Assembly (NCBI RefSeq): GCF_907164845.1
Contig: NZ_OU015430.1
Span: 920,001-984,000, forward strand
DNA length: 64,000 nt
Direction: 5' to 3'
Source of the DNA: Lysobacter luteus
GTDB taxonomy: Bacteria > Pseudomonadota > Gammaproteobacteria > Xanthomonadales > Xanthomonadaceae
Shown in pieces: positions 8,773-17,717 of this stretch. The notes under the pieces are model-generated. The model saw only the letters and a list, made by a program, of their open reading frames with translations. It was not told where the DNA came from and ran no database searches. A program made the position numbers and the translations under genes. Numbering within the stretch: position 1 is the stretch's first letter; each line of letters starts with the position of its first letter.

Positions 8773-10014
8773 TCACAAGCGCCGGGGGGGCGCGCGCCTC
8801 GGATGCCGGCCGAAGGTCCAGGCCAGTGCCAGGTGGACCGGCCACAGCAGCACGATCCAGTGCAGGTGGCGTTGCGGCAACGCGCTCAACCAGTACGCGA
8901 ACAGAGCGAACAGCGGCAGCGCCGCCACCAGCCACAACAGCCAGCGGAACCACGTGCCCGGCACGCGGCCGCGCAGCAGCGACACGCTGCCCGGCAGCAG
9001 CAGCCAGCACAGCGGGTTGAACAGCAACAGGCCGTGGTTGGCCCAGCCGAACCGGTGCGCCGTGCCAAACCAGATGAAGAGCATCAGTGCGCCCGCCAGG
9101 CCGGCAACGGCCCAGGTGAGCGCGGCGATGCCGGCGACCGCACGCGGCGCCCGCGCGCCGAGCCAGGCCAGCCCGGCGGCAACCAGCAGGCCGGCCAATG
9201 CCCAGCGCGGCCACCGTGCGGGAATGGTTTGTGGTTCCGGTGCAAGACGATGCGGCAGGATCTGCTGCTCACTGGCGACCAGGGGTCGGCCGTCGGGCAA
9301 ACGGGTCTCTCGCAGTGCGGCGGCGAGCCGCATCGGCACGAACGCCTCGGCCCAGCGTGACAGCGGCCGGTCGGCAGACGGCCCGAGCCCGATGTCGAAG
9401 CCCAGCCACATGGCCGGCTCCGGCGACGCCAGCCGCACGGCTTCGGTGCGGTAGGTGCTGCCTTGCGAGCGTCCCTCCATCTGCCGGCGCAGCGCACCAC
9501 CGAGCGCGCCGTCGATCGCGTCGCGTACGCGCGTCGAGCAGTTGTCCAGGAAGTAGTCGTAGCCGTAGTGCGCGTTCTCGGGCAGCGCGTTCACCGCAAG
9601 CGAATCGGCCAGCTCCCGCGCGACGTCCGGGTTCAGGTCGAGCCACTGGATGTCGACCCCGCGCCCTTCGTCGCGGTAGATCGCCATGTCCTGCTCGAAG
9701 GGCAGGGCGGCCAACCGGTAGCGTGGTTCGCCACGGATGAACCGGCTGACGAAATCGGGTTCGGTCGGGTCAAAGAATCCGTAGTTGTACGAGGTCGCCT
9801 CGCCACTGGCGGGATCGACCACCACCAGCGCGTTGTGGCCGAACCGTTCCCAGAAGATCTCGCCGGGTTGCATCGTGGCGACGCCGATGCGGGGCGCAGC
9901 CATCGTGGTGCCGACCAGCAACGCCAAGACCACCAGTAGGCCTGCCTGCATCCATCGCCGGATGCGCGCTGCTCGCCGAAGGTGCGCACCCGCGCCCGCC
10001 ATGCCGTCAGGCAT
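8773..10014 (-). CDS. DUF4105 (Lnb-type) membrane protein
   Basis: 413-residue envelope protein. An N-terminal hydrophobic segment (about 22-40) is followed by a periplasmic domain and several C-terminal membrane segments (about 245-400). The periplasmic domain shows FWERFGHNALVV and HYGYDYFLDNCSTRVRD, the His and Cys positions expected for a papain-like thiol fold. From memory, the DUF4105 family includes the Bacteroides lipoprotein N-acyltransferase Lnb. The start overlaps corC by 8 bases, so the two are coupled. In enteric bacteria the gene after ybeX (corC) is lnt, and no lnt is seen here. An acyltransferase role is therefore a testable guess, not a call. Confidence 0.8.
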   Translation of the reverse strand: MPDGMAGAGAHLRRAARIRRWMQAGLLVVLALLVGTTMAAPRIGVATMQPGEIFWERFGHNALVVVDPASGEATSYNYGFFDPTEPDFVSRFIRGEPRYRLAALPFEQDMAIYRDEGRGVDIQWLDLNPDVARELADSLAVNALPENAHYGYDYFLDNCSTRVRDAIDGALGGALRRQMEGRSQGSTYRTEAVRLASPEPAMWLGFDIGLGPSADRPLSRWAEAFVPMRLAAALRETRLPDGRPLVASEQQILPHRLAPEPQTIPARWPRWALAGLLVAAGLAWLGARAPRAVAGIAALTWAVAGLAGALMLFIWFGTAHRFGWANHGLLLFNPLCWLLLPGSVSLLRGRVPGTWFRWLLWLVAALPLFALFAYWLSALPQRHLHWIVLLWPVHLALAWTFGRHPRRAPPRRL

Positions 10015-10900
10015 CGCCGAGCACGCTCACGTGGAAGGCGTGCACCCGCCGCGCATCCGCGCTGGCGACCCGGAACACGAAGCGATCAAGCGTCAACTCC
10101 TCGCCCGCCTCGGGCAGGTGGCCGATGGCGGCGATGACCAGGCCGCCGATGGTGTCGTATTCGTCGTCGTCGAAGTCGGCCCGGAAGCGCTCGTTGAAGT
10201 CCTCGATCGGGGTCAGGGCGTCGACCACGAACTGGCCGTCGGCCTGTGCGGCGATCAGCGCGTTCGGGTCCTCGGCGTCGTCGTGCTCGTCGTCGATCTC
10301 GCCGACGATCTGCTCCAGGACGTCCTCGATCGTGAGCAGGCCGGCGACGCCGCCGTGCTCGTCGATCACGATCGCCATGTGGTTGCGCGACTGGCGGAAT
10401 TCGCGCAGCAGGATGTCCAGCCGCTTGGATTCGGGGATCAGCACCGCCGGGCGCAACAGCGCGTGGATGCTCGCCGGGCCGTCGTCGGCAACGACGCCGC
10501 GCAACAGGTCCTTGGCCAGCAGGATGCCGAGGATTTCGTCCTTGTCGTCGCCATGGACCGGGAAGCGCGAGTGGCCGGACTCGACCACCAGCTTCATCAG
10601 TTCCAGGAACGGCGCCTCGGCCGGCAAGGCGACCATCTGCGAGCGCGGGATCATCACGTCGCCCACGGTGAGGTCGGACACGGCAATCGCGCCCTCCATC
10701 ATCGTCAGGGTGTCGGCCTCGATCAGCCCATCGGCCTGCGCATCGCGCAGCAGCTCGACCAGGTCCTCACGGGTGGTGGGCTCGCCGGACAGCGCGGAGC
10801 TGATCCGGTCCAGCCATGAGCGACGCTTGTCACCGCCCCGGTGGTCGGGCGCATCGGTCGCTTGGGGATGGGCGTGGGTACTACTGTCGTCCTCGGACAT
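10007..10900 (-). CDS. corC: CorC/HlyC family transporter-associated CBS protein (YbeX)
   Basis: Cytosolic CBS-pair protein of 297 residues, linked to Mg2+/Co2+ efflux and to ribosome maturation. A charged N-terminal tail leads to the GDVMIPRSQMVAL start of the first CBS domain (about 78-135). The second CBS domain (about 140-200) contains NHMAIVIDEHGGVAGLLTIEDVLEQIVGEI. A CorC_HlyC C-terminal domain (about 215-290) follows. The order phoH-ybeY-corC matches enteric ybeZ-ybeY-ybeX. It is coupled to the following DUF4105 gene by overlap. Confidence 0.95.
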   Translation of the reverse strand: MSEDDSSTHAHPQATDAPDHRGGDKRRSWLDRISSALSGEPTTREDLVELLRDAQADGLIEADTLTMMEGAIAVSDLTVGDVMIPRSQMVALPAEAPFLELMKLVVESGHSRFPVHGDDKDEILGILLAKDLLRGVVADDGPASIHALLRPAVLIPESKRLDILLREFRQSRNHMAIVIDEHGGVAGLLTIEDVLEQIVGEIDDEHDDAEDPNALIAAQADGQFVVDALTPIEDFNERFRADFDDDEYDTIGGLVIAAIGHLPEAGEELTLDRFVFRVASADARRVHAFHVSVLGDA

Positions 10901-10981
10901 TGAATGTGTTCATGAATACGCCCGGGGGATGGGCGTCTGGGCGAGTCTATCGCATCGGCTTGGCCGCCGAGGCCGCGCAGC

Positions 10982-11455
10982 TCACTCGGCGACGAGGTAG
11001 GGGTCGTCGATGCCGAGCGTGGCGAGGATCTCGCGCTCAAGCTGCTCCATGCATTCGGCCTCGCGCTCGTCCTCGTGGTCCCAGCCCAGCAGGTGCAGGG
11101 CGCCGTGGACGGTCAGGTGGGCGTAGTGGTCGGCCAGGCGCTTGCCCTGTTCACGCGCTTCGCGGGCGACTACCGGGGCGCAGATGACCAGGTCGCCCAG
11201 CACCGGCAGTTCGACGCCTTCGGGCAACTCTGCAGGGAAGCTCAACACGTTGGTGGCGTAGTCCTTGCCGCGGTAGTGGCGGTTGAAGGCGCGGCCTTCC
11301 TTGGCGTCGACCAATCGGATGGCCAGGTCGGCGCGCCGGATCCGTCCGTCCAGCGCTGCGGCCACCCAGCGACGGAAGCTGACCGCCGACGGGATGCCGG
11401 CCCGCGGCACGCCGTAGCTGATGGATACGTCCAGGAGGGTAGCGGGCTGGCTCAT
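10982..11455 (-). CDS. ybeY: Endoribonuclease YbeY (16S rRNA maturation)
   Basis: Single-strand endoribonuclease for 16S rRNA 3' processing and ribosome quality control. It has 157 residues with the metal-binding H-x3-H-x5-H motif at His117, His121 and His127 ([11 protein letters not shown]). The N-terminal half has the usual ATNVLSFP signature. The start at 11455 ([14 protein letters not shown]) is chosen because the in-frame extension upstream overlaps phoH and has no family similarity. It lies between phoH and corC on the same strand. Confidence 0.96.
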   Translation of the reverse strand: MSQPATLLDVSISYGVPRAGIPSAVSFRRWVAAALDGRIRRADLAIRLVDAKEGRAFNRHYRGKDYATNVLSFPAELPEGVELPVLGDLVICAPVVAREAREQGKRLADHYAHLTVHGALHLLGWDHEDEREAECMEQLEREILATLGIDDPYLVAE

Positions 11456-11474
11456 GGGGCGTCCTGCGAACCGG

Positions 11475-12458
11475 TCAGCCGGGGCCGGACTGCGCGTCCT
11501 GCGCATCGCGGGCGTCATAGGCGTTGACGATGCGTGCCACCAGCGGATGGCGCACCACGTCGCGCGATTCGAAGAAGGTGAAGCTGACCCCGTCGACCTC
11601 GCGCAGCACGTCCAGGGCGTCGCGCAGGCCTGACTTCTGGTGCTTGGGCAGGTCGATCTGGGTGAGGTCGCCGGTCACCACCGCCGTGCTTCCGTATCCG
11701 ATACGGGTAAGGAACATCTTCATCTGCTCGATCGTGGTGTTCTGCGCCTCGTCGAGGATCACATACGCGTCGTTAAGCGTGCGTCCGCGCATGTAGGCCA
11801 GCGGCGCGATCTCGATGACGTTCTTCTCCAGCAGCTTGACCACCTTCTCAACGCCGAGCATCTCGTACAGCGCGTCGTACAGCGGCCGCAGGTAAGGGTC
11901 GACCTTCTGGGTGAGGTCGCCGGGCAGGAACCCGAGCTTCTCGCCCGCCTCGACGGCCGGGCGTACCAGCACCAGTCGCTGGACCCGCGATTCGTTGAGG
12001 GCCTCGACCGCACTGGCGACCGCGAGGAATGTCTTGCCGGTGCCCGCCGGACCGATGCCGAAGTTGATGTCGTGGGTGGCGATCGCGTGCAGGTACTTGG
12101 CCTGGTTGGCGCCGCGACCGCGGATCGTGCCGCGCTTGACCCGTATGGTGACTTCCTGCGGCTCGATATCGTCGTTGACCAGGGCATCGGCATCGATCGC
12201 CGCCAGTGCAAGGTGCACCGCCGGCTCGTCCAGCGCGTCCCCGGCCGCGTCGTCCCACAAGCCGCGCAGCAGGGCCTCGGTCTTGCGGACCATCGCCTTG
12301 GGGCCGGTCAACCGGTAGACGTTGCCGCGGCTGGCGACCTCCACCCCGGTGCGCAGCTCGATCATGCGCAGATGGCCGTCGAACGGTCCGTTGAGGTTGG
12401 CCAGGCGCTCGGCGTCGGGCGGGTCGAGGGTGAATTCGGCAGTCGTGCGTGCAGCCAT
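11475..12458 (-). CDS. phoH: PhoH family ATPase (YbeZ)
   Basis: PhoH-like P-loop ATPase of 327 residues, usually partnered with YbeY in RNA and ribosome metabolism. It has an N-terminal KH-like region ([14 protein letters not shown]...). The ATPase core shows Walker A GPAGTGKT, the [19 protein letters not shown] Walker B block, and [24 protein letters not shown]. The start at MAARTTAEF (12458) precedes the conserved region. The longer open frame to 12668 runs into the opposite-strand amidohydrolase and is rejected. It is divergent from that gene, with 88 bases between. Confidence 0.95.
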   Translation of the reverse strand: MAARTTAEFTLDPPDAERLANLNGPFDGHLRMIELRTGVEVASRGNVYRLTGPKAMVRKTEALLRGLWDDAAGDALDEPAVHLALAAIDADALVNDDIEPQEVTIRVKRGTIRGRGANQAKYLHAIATHDINFGIGPAGTGKTFLAVASAVEALNESRVQRLVLVRPAVEAGEKLGFLPGDLTQKVDPYLRPLYDALYEMLGVEKVVKLLEKNVIEIAPLAYMRGRTLNDAYVILDEAQNTTIEQMKMFLTRIGYGSTAVVTGDLTQIDLPKHQKSGLRDALDVLREVDGVSFTFFESRDVVRHPLVARIVNAYDARDAQDAQSGPG

Positions 12459-12546
12459 CGCAGTGGGGGTCTTCAATGGGCATTCCAGCTTGCGCCCGCA
12501 CGGGGTATTTCGCAAAGTGCGAGGGACTTCGACGCGGGGAACGGGC

Positions 12547-14241
12547 ATGCGCAATACACGGGGACAGGCGCCAGCGGTGCTGCTGGCCGCCTTGATGTCG
12601 GTGGCGCTTGCCGCGCCGGCGTTGGCTAACGACGGCGTGACGTTGCTCAGCGCCGCGCGCATCCACACGATGGACCCCGCCCGGCCGCAGGCCGGGGCGA
12701 TGGCCTATGACCGCGACGGCACGATCGTCGCGGTCGGCACGCGTGAAGACCTGCTGGCGCGCTACCCGGCGGCGACGCAGATCGACGCGGGCAACGCGAC
12801 CGTGATACCCGGCCTGATCGACGCTCACGGGCATGTCGCCGGCCTCGGCCAATCGCAGATGCAGGCGGACCTGGTGGGTGCCGGCAGCAAGGAAGAGGTG
12901 CTCCGCCGGCTGCGCGCGTTTGCCGCGGATCTGCCGGACGGCGCGTGGCTGCTGGGCCGTGGCTGGGACCAGAACGACTGGCCGGAACGTACGTTCCCTA
13001 CCGCCGCCGATCTCGATGCCGCCTTCCCCCGACGCCCGGTCTGGCTGACCCGTATCGACGGCCATGCCGGATGGGCCAACAGCGCCGCGATCGCCGCCGC
13101 CGAAGCCGCCGGTGGGCGCGACCTGTCCGGTGACTGGCAGCCCGACGGTGGTCGCATCGTCCGCGGCGCCAACGGCCAGCCCAGCGGGATCTTCGTCGAC
13201 GCCGCCATGGCGCAGGTCGATTCGGCCATGCCGGGCACTGATGCGGAGGCAGCCGAACGTGCGCTTGCCGTGGGCATGCAGCTGGCGGTCGAACACGGCC
13301 TGACCGGCGTCCACGACGCAGGGGTGTCATTGCAGCAGTTGCGCGCCTACCAGGCGTTGGCCGATCGCGGCGAGATGCCGCTGCGGGTGTATGCGATGGC
13401 CGACGGCGATGGGGAGGCGCTGGCATGGCTGTGCAGCAACGGCCCGTATGAGCACCCGGATGGCCGCCTGCAGATGCGCGCGGTCAAACTTTACGTGGAT
13501 GGAGCGCTCGGCAGCCGCGGCGCGGCGCTGATCGAGGACTACAGCGACGACGCCGGCAATGACGGCCTGCTGCTGATGACCCCCGACCAGCTGGTCGATA
13601 CCGCCGCGCGCGCCAAGGGGTGTGGTGTGCAGGTCGCAACCCACGCGATCGGCGACCGCGGCAACCGCGTGGTGCTCGATGCGTTCGAGCAGGTGCTTGG
13701 CCGCGACGCCGGCACCGATCACCGCTGGCGGGTCGAGCACGCACAGATCCTGACTGCTGCCGACATCCCGCGTTTCGCCGCGCTGGGCGTGGTCGCCTCC
13801 ATGCAGCCGACCCATGCCACCTCGGACATGCCGTGGGCGGCCGACCGCGTCGGCCCGGATCGCATCCAGTGGGCCTACGCCTGGCGCAAGCTGCGTGATG
13901 CCGGCGCGCGGCTGGCGCTGGGCTCCGACTTCCCGGTGGAGTCGGTCGATCCGCGCCTGGGCCTGCATGCCGCGGTCACCCGCAGGAATGCGCAGGAGGC
14001 ACCGGCGGGCGGCTGGATGCCGCAGGAAAAACTGACCGCCTGGGAAGCCATGCGCGGCTTCACCCGTGATGCGGCGCACGCCGGGTTTGCCGAGGACCAC
14101 GTCGGCAGCCTCGCGGTCGGGCAGCGTGCCGACTTCGTCCTGCTTGCGCAGGACCCGCTGGCGGTCGAACCGCACCAACTGGACGAGCTCGAGGTGCTGG
14201 CAACCTACGTCGATGGCGAGGCGGTGTACCGCCGCCCGTAA
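12547..14241 (+). CDS. Exported YtcJ-like metal-dependent amidohydrolase
   Basis: Amidohydrolase-superfamily (family 3) enzyme of 564 residues with a signal peptide ending ALAAPALA, so probably periplasmic. Metal-site landmarks in order are IDAHGHV (about 95), KLYVDGALGSRGAALI (about 316), ATHAIGDRGN (about 363), VEHAQIL (about 398) and GSDFPVES (about 460). It ends with the C-terminal beta-sandwich signature VGQRADFVLLAQDPL. The substrate cannot be told. ATG 12547 is the first start before the signal peptide. It sits in reverse orientation between phoH and miaB, which are adjacent in many gammaproteobacteria. Confidence 0.88.
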   Translation: MRNTRGQAPAVLLAALMSVALAAPALANDGVTLLSAARIHTMDPARPQAGAMAYDRDGTIVAVGTREDLLARYPAATQIDAGNATVIPGLIDAHGHVAGLGQSQMQADLVGAGSKEEVLRRLRAFAADLPDGAWLLGRGWDQNDWPERTFPTAADLDAAFPRRPVWLTRIDGHAGWANSAAIAAAEAAGGRDLSGDWQPDGGRIVRGANGQPSGIFVDAAMAQVDSAMPGTDAEAAERALAVGMQLAVEHGLTGVHDAGVSLQQLRAYQALADRGEMPLRVYAMADGDGEALAWLCSNGPYEHPDGRLQMRAVKLYVDGALGSRGAALIEDYSDDAGNDGLLLMTPDQLVDTAARAKGCGVQVATHAIGDRGNRVVLDAFEQVLGRDAGTDHRWRVEHAQILTAADIPRFAALGVVASMQPTHATSDMPWAADRVGPDRIQWAYAWRKLRDAGARLALGSDFPVESVDPRLGLHAAVTRRNAQEAPAGGWMPQEKLTAWEAMRGFTRDAAHAGFAEDHVGSLAVGQRADFVLLAQDPLAVEPHQLDELEVLATYVDGEAVYRRP

Positions 14242-14260
14242 CCGTCCGATCCGCCCGGCG

Positions 14261-14461
14261 TCAACGGCGCCGGGCGCGGACGATCAGGGCCACGCCCACG
14301 CATGCCAGCACGCAGCTCCCGGCGAGCCAGATCCATGCCACCGGCGTGGGGTCGAAGACGTCGCCCTCGAGCGCGCGCAGCCGGAACTGCAGCAGTCCAA
14401 GCGCGGCAATCGCGCAAAACCAGAGCCCGAGGGCGTAGCGTCGGAGGAGCGGGCGGCTCAG
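14261..14461 (-). CDS. Possible small two-helix membrane protein with non-ATG start
   Basis: Downstream of miaB an open frame encodes about 66 residues with two hydrophobic stretches ([18 protein letters not shown] and [20 protein letters not shown]) and a basic end (RARRR). The only start I find is CTG at 14461, overlapping the miaB stop. Third codon positions are strongly G/C, as in neighbouring genes, and the composition is membrane-like. The alternative frame with an ATG/GTG start here is Arg/Pro/Ala-rich and looks like a shadow. There is no clear ribosome-binding site, so it would depend on coupling to miaB. Confidence 0.45.
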   Translation of the reverse strand: MSRPLLRRYALGLWFCAIAALGLLQFRLRALEGDVFDPTPVAWIWLAGSCVLACVGVALIVRARRR

Positions 14462-15843
14462 GATTCGACGCCCGCGACCCGACCACGCAGCGAGTTGCTG
14501 AGCGCCTCGGTGATCACCACGTCGACGAACCGGCCGACCAGCCGGGGGTGTCCCGCGAAGTTCACCGACCGCATGTTCTCGGTCTTGCCGGTGAGCTCGT
14601 TCGGGTCCTTGCGCGATGGGCCCTCGACCAGCACCTTCTGCACGCTGCCGACCATCGCCCCGGAAATCCGGTGGGCGTTGTCGTTGATCGCCGCCTGCAA
14701 CCGCGACAGCCGTGCATGCTTTTCCCCGCTGCCGGTCGTGTCTTCCAGGTCTGCCGCCGGCGTGCCGGGGCGACGGGAGTAGATGAACGAGAAGCTCTGG
14801 TCGAAGCCCACGTCGGCGATCAGCTTCATGGTCTTCTCGAAATCGGCGTCGGTCTCGCCCGGGAAGCCGACGATGAAGTCCGAGCTGATCGAGATATCCG
14901 GCCGCACCTCGCGCAGCTTGCGGACCTTCTGCTTGAACTCCAGCGCGGTGTAGCCGCGCTTCATCGCGCTGAGCACGCGGTCCGAGCCGGACTGAACCGG
15001 CAGGTGCAGGTAGTTGGCCAGCTCCGGGACATCGCGGTAGGCCTCCACCAGCGAGTCGGAGAACTCCAGCGGGTGCGAGGTGGTGAAGCGGATGCGGTCG
15101 ACCCCGTCGATCTCCGCGATGGTCCGGATCAGCAGGCCCAGGTCGGCGGTGTCGCCGTCGCCGAGCGGGCCGCGGTAGGCGTTGACGTTCTGGCCCAGCA
15201 GGTTGATCTCGCGCACGCCCTGGGCCGCCAGTTGCGCGACCTCCACGAGTACGTCCTCGAAAGGCCGGCTCACTTCCTCGCCGCGGGTGTAGGGCACCAC
15301 ACAGAAGGAGCAGTACTTCGAGCAGCCCTCCATGATCGACACGAAGGCGCTGGGGCCGTCGGCACGGGGCTCGGGCAGGCGGTCGAACTTCTCGATCTCG
15401 GGAAAGCTGATGTCCACCTGCGGCTGCCCGGAGGCGCGGCGGTCGCGGATCAGCTCCGGCAGGCGGTGCAGCGTCTGGGGTCCGAACACGAGGTCCACGT
15501 ACGGGGCGCGCTTGACGATCGCCTCGCCCTCCTGGCTCGCCACGCAGCCGCCCACGCCGATCAGCACCGGCTTGTCACCCGCCTTGAGGGACTTCCAGCG
15601 GCCAAGCTGGCTGAAGACCTTCTCCTGGGCTTTTTCGCGGATCGAGCAGGTATTCACCAGGATCACGTCGGCTTCTTCGACGTTCGTGGTCAGTTCGAGG
15701 CCTTCTGCGGCGGCCAGCACGTCGGCCATCTTGGCCGAGTCGTACTCGTTCATCTGACACCCGTGGGTCTGGATGAAGAGCTTGCCGGTGGGACGGGCCA
15801 CGGCTTCGGCGGCCGGGAAGAGCGGGGCGGTGGATTCGGTCAT
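14458..15843 (-). CDS. miaB: tRNA-2-methylthio-N6-dimethylallyladenosine synthase
   Basis: Radical-SAM methylthiotransferase that converts i6A37 to ms2i6A37 in tRNAs reading UNN codons. It has 461 residues. The N-terminal UPF0004 domain holds cluster cysteines Cys29, Cys66 and Cys100. The radical-SAM motif is Cys174-x3-Cys178-x2-Cys181 (CSKYCSFC), followed by [11 protein letters not shown]-terminal TRAM domain includes [26 protein letters not shown]. In many relatives it heads a phoH-ybeY-corC operon; here an inverted amidohydrolase lies between. Confidence 0.98.
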   Translation of the reverse strand: MTESTAPLFPAAEAVARPTGKLFIQTHGCQMNEYDSAKMADVLAAAEGLELTTNVEEADVILVNTCSIREKAQEKVFSQLGRWKSLKAGDKPVLIGVGGCVASQEGEAIVKRAPYVDLVFGPQTLHRLPELIRDRRASGQPQVDISFPEIEKFDRLPEPRADGPSAFVSIMEGCSKYCSFCVVPYTRGEEVSRPFEDVLVEVAQLAAQGVREINLLGQNVNAYRGPLGDGDTADLGLLIRTIAEIDGVDRIRFTTSHPLEFSDSLVEAYRDVPELANYLHLPVQSGSDRVLSAMKRGYTALEFKQKVRKLREVRPDISISSDFIVGFPGETDADFEKTMKLIADVGFDQSFSFIYSRRPGTPAADLEDTTGSGEKHARLSRLQAAINDNAHRISGAMVGSVQKVLVEGPSRKDPNELTGKTENMRSVNFAGHPRLVGRFVDVVITEALSNSLRGRVAGVES

Positions 15844-16000
15844 GGGGCGGTCCGGGAGGGGCGGTGGTTATTCCGCGCCGGAGGTGGCTGACTGGGAACC
15901 CAACAGTCTAGCGCGCGACGGCGGCCATCCCGCGCAGTCCGTCGCGTTTTGCGGAATGAGGGGGTTGGCAACGCCCGGGCGAAGGGGGAGACTCGCGGCC

Positions 16001-16906
16001 ATGAGGGGGAGCATTGTGTTTCTGGGGCTCGCATGCCTGCTGGTCGCCACGCCCGTGGCCGCCGGCACCGTGTACCGGTGCGACAGCGCCGACGGGGGTC
16101 GCAGCTATGTCAGCAAGCGCATCCCCGGCGCCAGTTGCAGTGCGATCAGCAGCTACACCGCCAGCAAGTCGCCTCCGCCCCCGTCCCGTCCTGCGCCCTC
16201 CGCGGCCGTGGGCAGCGCTTCGCCGGCCAGCACCACCGCCGGTTCGCCGGTTTCGGTGGGCACGGCCGCCGGCACGTCCATGACCAATGCCGCGCCGGTG
16301 AAGTCCGTCCAGCCGGGTGCGAGCGGCTCACGGCTGGTCCAGGGGCAGGTGTACTCCTATATCAAGGACGGCGTCCGCCACTACACCAGCAGCCGTCCCA
16401 AGGGCGCCGTCGCCCGGGCGAGTTCGGTACGGACGATCAGCTACAGCTTCCTCGAGACCTGCTATGCCTGCGCCGCCAAGCCGGGGGTCAACTTCGGCAA
16501 CGTGCGGCTCAACACCGCGGCCTACCGCGACGAGATCGCCGCGGCTGCGAAGAAGCACGGCGTCGATGAAGCGATCGTGCGCGCGATCATCCATGCCGAG
16601 TCCGCGTTCAATCCCAATGCCCTGTCCCGGGTCGGCGCGCAGGGCCTGATGCAGCTGATGCCCGCCACCGCGAGGCGGTTCGGCGTGGGCAATGCGTTCG
16701 ACGCCGCACAGAACATCCACGGCGGGGTCGAGTACCTGGCCTGGCTGCTCAAGCGCTTTGACGGCAACCTGACCCTGGCCGCCGCCGGCTACAACGCGGG
16801 CGAGGGCAACGTCGACAAATACAAGGGAGTGCCGCCCTTCAGCGAGACGCAGCGCTACGTGCAGCGCGTCGGGGTGCTGGCCGAGCGGTACCGCGCCGCC
16901 CAGTAG
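16001..16906 (+). CDS. Lytic transglycosylase (SLT family 1), exported
   Basis: Peptidoglycan lytic transglycosylase of 301 residues. A signal peptide (ending PVAAG) leads to a DUF4124-like N-terminal segment (TVYRCDSADGGRSYVSKRIPG), a Ser/Pro/Ala-rich linker (about 55-110) and a second YSYIKDGVRHYTSSRPKGA motif. The SLT domain is at about 180-290. The catalytic Glu is residue 200 in IIHAESAFNPNALS, followed by GAQGLMQLMPATARRFGV and AAGYNAGEGNVDKY. ATG 16001 is chosen for the signal peptide and the AGGGGGAG upstream. It is probably periplasmic or outer-surface. Confidence 0.93.
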   Translation: MRGSIVFLGLACLLVATPVAAGTVYRCDSADGGRSYVSKRIPGASCSAISSYTASKSPPPPSRPAPSAAVGSASPASTTAGSPVSVGTAAGTSMTNAAPVKSVQPGASGSRLVQGQVYSYIKDGVRHYTSSRPKGAVARASSVRTISYSFLETCYACAAKPGVNFGNVRLNTAAYRDEIAAAAKKHGVDEAIVRAIIHAESAFNPNALSRVGAQGLMQLMPATARRFGVGNAFDAAQNIHGGVEYLAWLLKRFDGNLTLAAAGYNAGEGNVDKYKGVPPFSETQRYVQRVGVLAERYRAAQ

Positions 16907-16957
16907 GATGGTGGGGGCGTCGTGGCGCCGGTCGCGGCGCGATGGCGTGCAACCGGA

Positions 16958-16987
16958 TTGTCGGTTCGTTAACCGTTCCGTTACACT
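16958..16987 (+). promoter_or_regulatory. Predicted sigma70-type promoter of petABC
   Basis: TTGTCG (16958-16963) and TACACT (16982-16987) are separated by 18 bases and lie about 82 bases before the petA start, in the only sizeable gap upstream of the operon. This is by-eye similarity only. Confidence 0.45.
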
Positions 16988-17069
16988 TCCCCGTCTTTTG
17001 AGCCGCCAGCCGTCGCCAGTGGTGCAGGCCGTGCGGTGAACGTCGAATTCAAGATTTGCGGAGTGCCGG

Positions 17070-17714
17070 ATGGCCAACCAAGGGATCCATGATCCTCGCA
17101 GCGAGCACGCGGGCGAGCCCGTCAACCACGGTCGCCGCAGGTTCCTGACTGCGACCACCGCCGTGGTCGGCGCCGTAGGCGCGGGCTTCGTCGCGGTGCC
17201 CTTCATCAAGTCGTGGAACCCCAGCGAGCGCGCCAAGCTCGCCGGTGCGCCGGTCAGTGCCGACATCAGCACGCTCGAGGTCGGCCAGCGGCTGGTCCTG
17301 GAATGGCGCGGCCAGCCGATCTGGATCGTGCGTCGCTCGCCGGAGATCCTGCAGGCACTGCCGACCCTCGACGACCAACTGCGCGACCCGATGTCGGAGA
17401 ACCCCGAGCAGCAGCCCGAGTACGTGCTGGAAGGCGACGCGCACCTGCGCTCGATCAAGCCGGAAGTCTCCGTGCTGGTCGGCCTGTGCACCCACCTGGG
17501 CTGCTCGCCGGAAATGAAGGCCGAGATCCGGCCCGAGCCGTTCGATACGAACTGGAAGGGCGGCTACTTCTGCCCGTGCCACAAGTCCAAGTTCGACATG
17601 GCCGGCCGCGTCTATGCGGGTGTGCCCGCGCCGACCAACCTGGTGGTCCCGCCGCACCACTACGAAAACGACACCACCCTCGTCATCGGTGTCGACCCGC
17701 AGGGAGCCGCATAA
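17070..17714 (+). CDS. petA: Ubiquinol-cytochrome c reductase iron-sulfur subunit (Rieske)
   Basis: Rieske subunit of the bc1 complex, 214 residues, membrane-anchored with its 2Fe-2S head in the periplasm. A twin-arginine motif GRRRFLTAT (21-29) precedes the membrane anchor (about 29-48). Cluster box I is Cys140-T-His142-L-G-Cys145 and box II is Cys168-P-Cys170-His171. Cys140/Cys168 and His142/His171 are the expected ligands; Cys145/Cys170 form the disulfide. Box II continues KSKFD rather than GS. GGAG lies 8 bases before the ATG. First gene of petABC. Confidence 0.98.
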   Translation: MANQGIHDPRSEHAGEPVNHGRRRFLTATTAVVGAVGAGFVAVPFIKSWNPSERAKLAGAPVSADISTLEVGQRLVLEWRGQPIWIVRRSPEILQALPTLDDQLRDPMSENPEQQPEYVLEGDAHLRSIKPEVSVLVGLCTHLGCSPEMKAEIRPEPFDTNWKGGYFCPCHKSKFDMAGRVYAGVPAPTNLVVPPHHYENDTTLVIGVDPQGAA

Positions 17715-17717
17715 ACC

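Noticed and set aside
14205-14486. 93-codon minus-strand frame after miaB with a GTG start
   Set aside because: Arg/Pro/Ala-rich shadow composition; the neighbouring hydrophobic frame is more protein-like.
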